Below are positions 1 to 6,926 of a stretch of DNA of 46,834 nucleotides, piece by piece (the stretch's first letter is position 1; each line of letters starts with the position of its first letter). The position numbers and the translations under genes are program-made. The stretch spans positions 1-46,834 of the forward strand of contig DKAT01000060.1 of NCBI GenBank assembly GCA_002450905.1, read 5' to 3'. Below the pieces are notes generated by a model that was not told the origin of the DNA, did not search any database, and worked only from the letters and a program-made list of their open reading frames with translations. The DNA is from Spirochaetia bacterium UBA6919 (lineage in GTDB: Bacteria > Spirochaetota > UBA6919).

Positions 1-86
1 ATCTAATTATGCAATGACTCTATTGTTTGTGTTGCAAAGAAATAATATAATCCCGAATAAACCCCATAATTTTCTGTTTATAATTC

Positions 87-1220
87 TTATCCATAGGAAT
101 CTTCTTTGAACTTAGTTTGGACTGCTATAATTTTATTATAATTTTTTACTAAAGCATCCACACAATCCTTATCTAGTTTATCTCCAGCCATTCGCTGTAG
201 CATAGCTATTGCATCTTCATTAGACCAGGCATCTTTATATGGACGTTTGCTTGTCAGGGCATCAAACACATCAGCAACTGAAGTTATTCTTGATTCTATA
301 GGGATTTCATCCCCTTTTAAACCGTGGGGATATCCAGATCCATCGATTGCCTCATGATGATGTTTGGCAATATTAATTAAAATATTCGTGTGTAGGATAT
401 TATTTAGACCAAAATCAGAAATTATAGCCTGAATTATCTCCCCACCAATTTCTGCATGATTTTTCATAATTTCTTTTTCTTGAGGATTCAATTTATCAGG
501 TTTCAGTAACACTTTATCAGGGATACCTATCTTTCCAATATCATGCAGAGGAGAAAATAAAAACAGATGCTCAATATATTCGTCAGTAAGGCTGTATTTT
601 TCAGATATTTCTTCAGCAATGATAAGACAATAATGAGCCATTCTATCAATGTGTGCCCCAGTTTCTACATCACGGTGGTGAGCAAATTGACGGGCAGCAC
701 GGACTGTGGCTAGCATAGTTCTTATTGATGTCATCTCGTTTATGATTGTAAGGGCTATTAGATGTCCAAAGATATCAAGGACATGGAGGATTTCATGTGT
801 GAAACAATCTTTTTCATAGGAGTTGAAGAATAGGAAACCAAAGAAAGTTCCATTGTGATACATTGGCATGGTATAACTTGCATGGAAACCCAGTTTAGCA
901 ATTTCATGACTATGTTTTTTCTCTGAATCTTTAAAAACAGCAAGATCTTGAATGACTCGTGGTCGTCCCTGATTAAGAATTTCGTTGAGGGATGTTAGAT
1001 TACTTAATTTATCTTCGTAGTGCTGTAGAGGATTTTCGCCATCAGTGCTGTGAATATATGTTTTTAAAATATCCGTTTTGGATTCATAGAGTGCAACAGC
1101 GATTCGTGAAATCATATCAATTCGTGATTTTATAACCTGATGAATTGATGACAATTTATCGGTGAGGGGGATATTCTTATTGAGCGTCTCAAGGATGTCT
1201 TCATGTTCAAACATAGACAT
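87..1220 (-). CDS. GAF-like/HD-GYP domain c-di-GMP phosphodiesterase
   Basis: 377-residue cytoplasmic signalling protein. The C-terminal half (about residues 170-360) carries a complete HD-GYP domain: HDIGKIGIPD, NHAEIGGEI, HHHEAIDGSGYP, and ADVFDALTSKRPYKDAW. These are the metal ligands and GYP motif of c-di-GMP hydrolases, so the enzyme is predicted to be active. The first ~165 residues look like a GAF-type sensor domain; no membrane segment is visible. The start ATG is preceded by AAAGG at a good distance. It is the last gene of a minus-strand series that follows the Sox operon, but a terminator after soxB and about 110 bp to the preceding gene suggest it is not co-transcribed with sox. 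The domain call is firm; the signal sensed is unknown. Confidence 0.9.
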   Translation of the reverse strand: MSMFEHEDILETLNKNIPLTDKLSSIHQVIKSRIDMISRIAVALYESKTDILKTYIHSTDGENPLQHYEDKLSNLTSLNEILNQGRPRVIQDLAVFKDSEKKHSHEIAKLGFHASYTMPMYHNGTFFGFLFFNSYEKDCFTHEILHVLDIFGHLIALTIINEMTSIRTMLATVRAARQFAHHRDVETGAHIDRMAHYCLIIAEEISEKYSLTDEYIEHLFLFSPLHDIGKIGIPDKVLLKPDKLNPQEKEIMKNHAEIGGEIIQAIISDFGLNNILHTNILINIAKHHHEAIDGSGYPHGLKGDEIPIESRITSVADVFDALTSKRPYKDAWSNEDAIAMLQRMAGDKLDKDCVDALVKNYNKIIAVQTKFKEDSYG

Positions 1221-1329
1221 ATATTAACCTTTTCACCTGGAAAATGTTTATATGAAATTTATAGAAGATATACAGGTATATCAACAATTATTTAAAATAG
1301 TTTTAATTTAAGGAAGCAATTTAAATAAT

Positions 1330-1890
1330 TTATTCATTGATCAGCTTTTCAAAGTATTGTATTATAGATGGTTTACTCCAATCTCTTTCACCTGAGACCT
1401 TTCCAATAATTTTTCCTGATTTGTCAATAATAAAAGTCATGGGAATACTGCTGATACGATACATGGATGCAAATGATCCGTCTTCATCCAAGAGAATCGG
1501 GAAAGTCACTTTCAATTCTTTAATCTTCGCTTGAACGATGTCTTTTTTTTCACCAGAAGTTACTGCAGTAATAACAAAATTTTGTTTTTTTAATTTTTGA
1601 TAAAGGATTTCCAACGATGGCATTTCTTTGATACAAGGAGGACACCAGGTGGCCCAGAAATTAAGTAAAATGATTTTTCCTTTGAATTGTTTAAGACTTA
1701 TTTCACCACCAGTTAAGAGTTGGAGTTTTACGTCTTTTATTGTTTCTAGTTCAGAAGTTGGGGAAACCATTTCGTGGTTATTGGGATTTGAGGACTTTTT
1801 TGAATAATTATTATTTTTATTGTTACAATTTTGAAGATTTATTTGAATTAATAATATTAGCAGTATTAAAATATATTTTGTGATGTTCAT
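1330..1890 (-). CDS. TlpA/ResA-like thioredoxin lipoprotein
   Basis: 186 residues: a hydrophobic N-terminus ending in LQNC (spirochaete-type lipobox with Asn at -1), a short Asn/Ser-rich linker, then an AhpC/TSA-redoxin fold with WATWCPPCIKEMP as the active site, the cis-Pro region SSIPMTF, and IIDKSGKIIG. The canonical WCPPC suggests a reducing or disulfide-exchange role outside the cytoplasmic membrane. It lies just downstream of the soxB terminator on the same strand; a role like SoxW (reducing the SoxY thiol or a Sox partner) is possible but inferred only from position. AGGA precedes the ATG. Family assignment is firm, substrate unknown. Confidence 0.87.
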   Translation of the reverse strand: MNITKYILILLILLIQINLQNCNNKNNNYSKKSSNPNNHEMVSPTSELETIKDVKLQLLTGGEISLKQFKGKIILLNFWATWCPPCIKEMPSLEILYQKLKKQNFVITAVTSGEKKDIVQAKIKELKVTFPILLDEDGSFASMYRISSIPMTFIIDKSGKIIGKVSGERDWSKPSIIQYFEKLINE

Positions 1891-1925
1891 ATCAATCCTA
1901 AGTTATTTGATATTATATTAAATAT

Positions 1926-1965
1926 ACAAAAAAATCCCACAATAGGATAGGCTATAGTGGGATTT
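1926..1965 (-). terminator. Rho-independent terminator of the sox operon
   Basis: Arms at 1932-1945 and 1952-1965 pair over 14 positions with one mismatch, around a 6-nt loop. On the minus strand the stem is followed by a run of seven T, directly downstream of the soxB stop at 1987. This separates sox from the TlpA-like gene. Confidence 0.85.
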
Positions 1966-1986
1966 ATAATTTTGTAATACGATAAA

Positions 1987-3813
1987 CTATACAAGAGTGA
2001 TATAATTTGGAGTTGTAATGTTCACCTTTTTTTTCTTGCGTAAATAATCAGCGACTACCTCATAGACAGGTCTGTGTTTGTATTTTTCAAGACTGTTTTC
2101 CTGTCCAGATTGCCCTCCCCAGAAGGAGGCGATGTATTTTTTCTTAAGATCCACTGGTTTGCCACCAATTTTAGGATCAATGATTCGTGAATTAGGGTGT
2201 TCACTGGGTTTAATATTTAATTTGATTTTCATTTCAACGCCATAAAGACGACTGAAATCACCGCCTAACTGAAGATAAGGATCGGGGTTGACCAAATTAT
2301 CAAGGATTGCAGCCCAGATTCCTATAAGTTGTTCACCGGTGTATTCATAGGTCCACACATCAGGATAAGTCAATGCTGTATGGTCATAGACTTCTTTGAG
2401 AGTAATGGAATCACCAGGTAATATCGTAGTACCCCATCTGAATCCAGGAGAGAAGACGACATCTGAGCCATATTCATCCCGAATAGCTTCTACAATTAGT
2501 TTATCAAAAGTACCACAGAATGAATCTCGTCTATAGAGGAGGCTTTCTGTAGTAGCTAGTTTTTCTGATAATTTTTTTTCGTATGGTGCATGTACACTCG
2601 CAATATGCTTTTCCATAACAGGATCTGGTTTGATAATTTTAGGTAGGATTGGGTATAATTTATAATTATATTTTGATATTTTTTTATTTTTTATATCCAA
2701 GTCTAATCTACCTAAGAACTTTCCATGAGAACCAGCCTGAACAAGAAGAGTACCGTTAATTTCAAGTTCCTGAGGAGCAAAGTTTTTTTGGATACTACTG
2801 TTTTTGCCATTGATTTCAAGAGCTTTTGGGACAGGGTCGTGTGTATGTCCACCGACAATCACATCAATACCTTTCACAGTAGACGCGACTTTTTTATCTA
2901 CCTCCAAACCGTTATGACTTTGTAATACAATGAGGTCAACTTTCTTACTTTTTAACTCATTGACCAATAGTTGTATTTTATCATCAGAGATATTAAAGCT
3001 CCACTCAAGTGAAATATTATCTTTGCTGTTGTAATCCTTTAATGAAACAGGATGAGCTTTGGATGTAAATGGGAAACCCTGTCCTATAATGCCGATTTTA
3101 ATACCAGCTTTTTCAATTATAGTATAAGGTTTAAAGACCCGCTTATTATTTTTATCCATAAGGTCTGCCATTCTATCAGGAGAGGCATTTTGGCTGTCCC
3201 AAACAACGTTTTGAGCAAGAAACTTGCAACCGCTCTTTTCTAAGCTCTCAACATTTTTATATAATACTTTCTTTCCATATGTATACTCCCAGTGTGGGGT
3301 CATTACATCTACACCAAGGATTTTTTGAGCTTCAACGATGGCCTCGCCATTTGTCCAGAGTCCAACTGCAGTTCCCTGCCAAGTATCTCCAACGTCAAGG
3401 AAGAGACAATTTTCTTTATTTCTATGAGCACGGATTTGATTAGCAAGAGAGGCGATATAGGAGTATCCCCCCATCATTCCCCATTCCTTAGCCATTTTTT
3501 CAAAGTTAAGATGACTCAAGAAATAAACATCTTTGGGTTTTTTACCCATGTTCCAGTATTTGAAGATCTGTTCGCCTTGCAAATGCCCTGCTGTATTAGC
3601 CATATTCTCAGGTCCTATATTTACGGAAGGTTCCCTGTAGAACATGGGTCTTAAGTGAGCATGAGAATCGCAAATAAACAGGAGAGTCAGTTTCCCTGTA
3701 TCTTCAAAATCATAGACTTTTTGAGGTTTTTTTGTACAAGCCTCAAAGGACATACCAGTAACAAGAGCTATTTCTGCTGCAATAGTGGCTTTAATAAAAT
3801 CGCGTCTATCCAT
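1987..3813 (-). CDS. soxB: Thiosulfohydrolase SoxB
   Basis: 608 residues, normal length for SoxB, the dinuclear-metal enzyme that hydrolyses sulfate off the SoxY-bound sulfonate. The metallophosphoesterase part shows CDSHAHLRP (about 48-56), DVGDTWQGT (about 139-147), PHWEYTYG (about 173) and GGHTHDPVP (about 320). The C-terminal 5'-nucleotidase-like domain contains FSPGFRWGTTILPGD. The N-terminus has a twin-arginine motif (DRRDFIK), a hydrophobic stretch and FEAC at residue 26, so it may be a Tat-exported lipoprotein; this lipobox is weak. It starts 3 bp after soxA, consistent with translational coupling, and is the last gene of soxYZAB. The presence of SoxB distinguishes this operon from stray SoxYZ carriers. 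Confidence 0.95.
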   Translation of the reverse strand: MDRRDFIKATIAAEIALVTGMSFEACTKKPQKVYDFEDTGKLTLLFICDSHAHLRPMFYREPSVNIGPENMANTAGHLQGEQIFKYWNMGKKPKDVYFLSHLNFEKMAKEWGMMGGYSYIASLANQIRAHRNKENCLFLDVGDTWQGTAVGLWTNGEAIVEAQKILGVDVMTPHWEYTYGKKVLYKNVESLEKSGCKFLAQNVVWDSQNASPDRMADLMDKNNKRVFKPYTIIEKAGIKIGIIGQGFPFTSKAHPVSLKDYNSKDNISLEWSFNISDDKIQLLVNELKSKKVDLIVLQSHNGLEVDKKVASTVKGIDVIVGGHTHDPVPKALEINGKNSSIQKNFAPQELEINGTLLVQAGSHGKFLGRLDLDIKNKKISKYNYKLYPILPKIIKPDPVMEKHIASVHAPYEKKLSEKLATTESLLYRRDSFCGTFDKLIVEAIRDEYGSDVVFSPGFRWGTTILPGDSITLKEVYDHTALTYPDVWTYEYTGEQLIGIWAAILDNLVNPDPYLQLGGDFSRLYGVEMKIKLNIKPSEHPNSRIIDPKIGGKPVDLKKKYIASFWGGQSGQENSLEKYKHRPVYEVVADYLRKKKKVNITTPNYITLV

Positions 3814-3816
3814 AAA

Positions 3817-4581
3817 TTAGCGTACCCACCCCGGAACAGAAATATTAGCACCATCCGCCATTTTTGTGATGTAAAGCTCTAGTCCTACCATTGATGGTTT
3901 CCCGAAGGTAAGTGGCTTTAAACCTGCATTTTTCATACATTGTCTGAATCTATTTTCGATGATAGTGAGTTCTGCTTTGGTCATACGATATGCTGGCCAG
4001 TGAGTAGCAGCGTTACCTATAGCAGATAATTTTTGCATACGAAGGTGTTTATCAACCATTTGTTCATGACAAGCTTGACAAGAGAGATTTCTGTATCCAC
4101 GGCGTTTTTCAAAGACGTATTTACCTAGGTCATATGATTTTTTTTCTTCAGGTGTTGAAACTTGGGATTTAACAGGTATACCATTGGAAAGGCTTTTTAC
4201 ATAAGTCACAAGCCCAGCCATTTTTACGCTACCCATTTTCATTTTTTCTAGTTTTATATTTTTTCGACAAGCCTGGATTCTTCCTTGGAGGCTTAAAACT
4301 TTGTTTGCGCCTTTAACGAATTTAGGGAACGTTGCAGCAGATCCTTTGAGATCTCCACCTTTACCACCTTGTTTATGGCAGCTACTACAGTTTTTGTCGA
4401 ATTCTTTTTTTCCGGTGTCTACATCCGCCTGAGCTGGATTTAGACTTTGATCAGTATATAGTTTTAAATCTTTTGGGGAAATACTTTCAGGTTTCTGGGC
4501 AGATAGATTTGTAACCCAGAAGCTTACAGTGATTACGGCAATGAACATTACCAATAGAATAGTGATTTTTTTATAAGTCAT
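3817..4581 (-). CDS. soxA: Diheme c-type cytochrome SoxA
   Basis: 254 residues: an N-terminal signal or anchor helix (about 7-27), then two c-type heme sites, CSSCH (65-69) and CQACH (168-172). Each is followed by the expected distal cysteine, RIQAC (C105) and RFRQC (C215); the second matches the active-site cysteine ligand of SoxA, which forms the SoxY thiosulfonate bond. This is therefore a diheme SoxA. No SoxX partner, which SoxA normally needs, is found beside it or anywhere in the window. The start ATG has a strong GGAGGG site. Third gene of soxYZAB. Confidence 0.93.
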   Translation of the reverse strand: MTYKKITILLVMFIAVITVSFWVTNLSAQKPESISPKDLKLYTDQSLNPAQADVDTGKKEFDKNCSSCHKQGGKGGDLKGSAATFPKFVKGANKVLSLQGRIQACRKNIKLEKMKMGSVKMAGLVTYVKSLSNGIPVKSQVSTPEEKKSYDLGKYVFEKRRGYRNLSCQACHEQMVDKHLRMQKLSAIGNAATHWPAYRMTKAELTIIENRFRQCMKNAGLKPLTFGKPSMVGLELYITKMADGANISVPGWVR

Positions 4582-4598
4582 TGGAACCCTCCTATAGA

Positions 4599-4934
4599 TT
4601 ATGATACTTTTATCTCCAGGTCATTTTTATTTTTGAACGATCCGCCCTGGTTATCTTTCCATTCGATGGAAATTTTTCCAGTTTTATCAGGTCGAACATA
4701 AAATGCAATGTATGGATTTTCGCTTAAAGCAGCGGTGGCTTTAACAGTGGTAATGGATTTTCCATCAAATTTGATATCAATATCAGTTACGTGATGAGCT
4801 TTTACAGGTTTACCGTCTTTTTTTTCACGACCTGTTTTTTGAGGGTGAATAAGAACAGATTGAACCTTAATAGCCTTGCCTTTTGTAACGGAATTTTCTG
4901 TAGGTTTAAGAATTACAGTTCCTACTTTAGCCAT
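4599..4934 (-). CDS. soxZ: Sulfur-oxidation carrier subunit SoxZ
   Basis: 111 residues, a complete SoxZ with the immunoglobulin-like fold. Recognisable parts are the N-terminal GTVILKP, the loop VQSVLIHPQKTGREKKDGK, AHHVTDIDIKFDGK, and the C-terminal GKISIEWKDNQGGSF. It has no cysteine and no signal peptide; SoxZ is normally exported as a complex with the Tat substrate SoxY. AAGGAG precedes the start. It lies between soxY and soxA with short spacers, as expected for the SoxYZ carrier. Confidence 0.95.
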   Translation of the reverse strand: MAKVGTVILKPTENSVTKGKAIKVQSVLIHPQKTGREKKDGKPVKAHHVTDIDIKFDGKSITTVKATAALSENPYIAFYVRPDKTGKISIEWKDNQGGSFKNKNDLEIKVS

Positions 4935-4987
4935 AGTGATACTCCTTAATTAAATTAAATAATATATTGATGAAATAGTTTTTTATT

Positions 4988-5569
4988 TCAACCACAACCA
5001 CCAATTGTTACTTTTACAGATTTGTTTGCATAAAAGATTTTATTGTCATGAGATTTGGCATAAGCGCGCACTTGAGTAGTTTGGCCCATTCTCATACGAG
5101 CGGAGAAATATGCCTTTCCACTTTCTGGAGTGAAATTGATTTTAGCAACGAGAGGAACAGGGTTTTTATCGATAACAATAATCATTTCTTTGATCATATT
5201 ATCTTTAGACATTGGGGAATCTACTTCAGCAGTAACAGGAACGATAGCACCATTTTCAGCGATTTTTGGTGCAATCAATTTAACTTTAGTTCGTGATACA
5301 GGATTTTTACCGACAAATTCGTCGATAACTTTCTTTGCATCCCCTTTTGCAGGGACATCTTTTTCTGGAGCGTCTGATTGTTCTGGTTCACTCTTTGTTT
5401 GAGTTGTTTCAGCCTTCTTATCAGGTGCTTTTGCTTTGTCATCTTTTTTGGGTTCAGATGCAGATTTTGGTTTACAGTTTGCAAGGGAGAATGTGACTGG
5501 TACAGCAACAGCTAATAAGGATGCTGATTGGATGAACTTTCTCCGATCAATTTGTTTTTCTGTTTCCAT
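4988..5569 (-). CDS. soxY: Sulfur carrier SoxY, apparent Tat lipoprotein with long linker
   Basis: 193 residues. The C-terminus ends exactly in VTIGGCG: the swinging-arm cysteine C192 that carries the sulfur intermediates. It lacks the final Gly of the usual GGCGG. The N-terminus has a twin-arginine signal (DRRKFIQ) and hydrophobic core ending SLANC, a plausible lipobox with acceptor C32. Residues 33-80 are a Lys/Glu/Asp/Pro/Ala-rich, apparently disordered linker absent from ordinary soluble SoxY; the Ig-like domain follows (about 85-188). The carrier would thus be tethered to a membrane. Strong AAGGAG before the start. First gene of soxYZAB. Family identity is firm; lipidation is inferred from sequence. 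Confidence 0.95.
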   Translation of the reverse strand: METEKQIDRRKFIQSASLLAVAVPVTFSLANCKPKSASEPKKDDKAKAPDKKAETTQTKSEPEQSDAPEKDVPAKGDAKKVIDEFVGKNPVSRTKVKLIAPKIAENGAIVPVTAEVDSPMSKDNMIKEMIIVIDKNPVPLVAKINFTPESGKAYFSARMRMGQTTQVRAYAKSHDNKIFYANKSVKVTIGGCG

Positions 5570-5605
5570 GGATAAACTCCTTCCATAAAAATATTAAGTG
5601 ATTTG

Positions 5606-5681
5606 TTATCCCAATACAGGGATATATGAAATACCAAACTAAGTTTGGTTGGTATAGAGATTAGATGAAATCTCTTAAGAG
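5606..5681 (-). promoter_or_regulatory. Nested inverted repeats in the soxY leader
   Basis: Between soxY and its likely promoter lie four close inverted repeats: TATCCC/GGGATA (5607-5624), a near-perfect 17-bp palindrome ACCAAACTAAGTTTGGT (5633-5649), GAGATT/AATCTC (5657-5674) and CTCTTAAGAG (5672-5681). The 17-bp palindrome looks like a dimeric repressor site. The others could be operators or RNA hairpins. The binding factor is unknown. Confidence 0.45.
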
Positions 5682-5810
5682 TTAGTTAGAAAGATATGTT
5701 CAAAACCCGTTTTTTTAAGTGGTCATGAAATTAGTTATTTAATCCCTCATAGGACTTTATAATGGTTTGTCACATCTTGTTTTAACTAAATTGCAGATTC
5801 TAACAAATTA

Positions 5811-5839
5811 AAAATAACAAAATAGGATATTCAAGTCAA
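5811..5839 (-). promoter_or_regulatory. Putative sigma-70 promoter for soxYZAB
   Basis: On the minus strand TTGACT (5834-5839) and TATTTT (5811-5816) are separated by 17 bp. Upstream of soxY and its palindromes, with a leader of roughly 230 nt. The sequence is AT-rich, so chance matches are possible. Confidence 0.4.
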
Positions 5840-6008
5840 ATTATTTTATGAATAATATGAAAGATATTGTTAAATAGTTTATTTATTAGAAAATATTTTA
5901 TTATATTTTAATAAATATTGATAGTAGATTTGGTGTGTTACAAAAGATCTAGTTTATTAGAATAGGTTGAGATATCAATATTATTATTTTATATCATTGA
6001 AATACAGA

Positions 6009-6821
6009 ATGTTAAAATTATTTTATTTATTATTAATTTTCATTATTTTGAGCATTCCCTCTCTCTATCTGTCGTCTACGGTAAAGAAGCTAATTTCAGT
6101 TCAGGTAGTAGAGAATTCCCATTGTATCAAAGCGGGTATGCCTTGCCGGACTATCGATTATTGTTTTTATGTAAAGGGATTTCTTGTTTCTACAGATAGG
6201 AAAGGCCTGATTCGATTCCTTAAAAATCCTAATAATTTTTTGACAAAGCAGATGACTTCACACATTGTAAGAGATCCTAAACATCGTATTGATCGTTATA
6301 AAATTAAGTTTAATATTGTTGAGGTGGCTATAGAAGATCGATGTATTTTGTCGAATAAACCACTTAATCCATTGGAAGATGTTGTATTAGAGATTAAAGG
6401 TGTTCGATTTCCTTTCAAGAAAGATGCGTTGCCGATGTTTTTAACGAATCCAGATAAGTATGTAGGGAAATTTCTTCCTAGAAGTGCATTAGTGCATGAT
6501 GAGATGGAGGATTATAAGGCTCTTCCTTTAATTTTATTTTATATTGGTATATATGTATTGCTTGGACTGATTTTTGGGGCTTTAACATCCAAAAAAGCCA
6601 TATCTAAAGGAAAAAGTGCATTTTACTGGTTTTTTATGGGTTTTGTGACAAATATATTAGGATATATTCTTATTTCACTTTATAGATCAGTTCCTGTTGG
6701 GGAGTTTCCTCATGGACTTCATAAGATTCCAGTAACAACCCAACCAAAGATTTGTCCTCAATGCAGAAGTGAAAATCATCCCTCAAAAGACATTTGCTAT
6801 GAATGTGGTGCTAGACTTTAA
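6009..6821 (+). CDS. Membrane protein with YHS-like repeats and a C-terminal zinc ribbon
   Basis: 270 residues from the ATG at 6009; the frame is open to a TTG at 5967, but that start has no usable ribosome site and the ATG gives a clean signal/anchor helix. Two similar modules follow. The first begins HCIKAGMPC and ends FLKNPNNF; the second runs from RCILSNKPL through KGVRFPF to FLTNPDKYVGK. Both resemble degenerate YHS/TRASH-type metal-binding modules (Cys...K-x-P-L, then 'F...nPdkY'). One or two membrane helices lie near residues 170-210, and the C-terminus is a four-Cys zinc ribbon, CPQC...CYEC. It is divergent from soxY. Function unknown; metal or redox sensing is a guess. Confidence 0.72.
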   Translation: MLKLFYLLLIFIILSIPSLYLSSTVKKLISVQVVENSHCIKAGMPCRTIDYCFYVKGFLVSTDRKGLIRFLKNPNNFLTKQMTSHIVRDPKHRIDRYKIKFNIVEVAIEDRCILSNKPLNPLEDVVLEIKGVRFPFKKDALPMFLTNPDKYVGKFLPRSALVHDEMEDYKALPLILFYIGIYVLLGLIFGALTSKKAISKGKSAFYWFFMGFVTNILGYILISLYRSVPVGEFPHGLHKIPVTTQPKICPQCRSENHPSKDICYECGARL

Positions 6822-6926
6822 TTTCATAATAGAAGATGTAATTTCATAGTATTATTTTTTTAACTAAAAATATTTATAGAATAATAGTGTTATTTTGAGA
6901 TTATTAATATTAAGTAAGGAATTAAA

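Noticed and set aside
5967..6008. TTG start extending the YHS-like membrane protein by 14 codons
   Set aside because: The only purine-rich site is too close, and the downstream ATG gives a clean membrane anchor.
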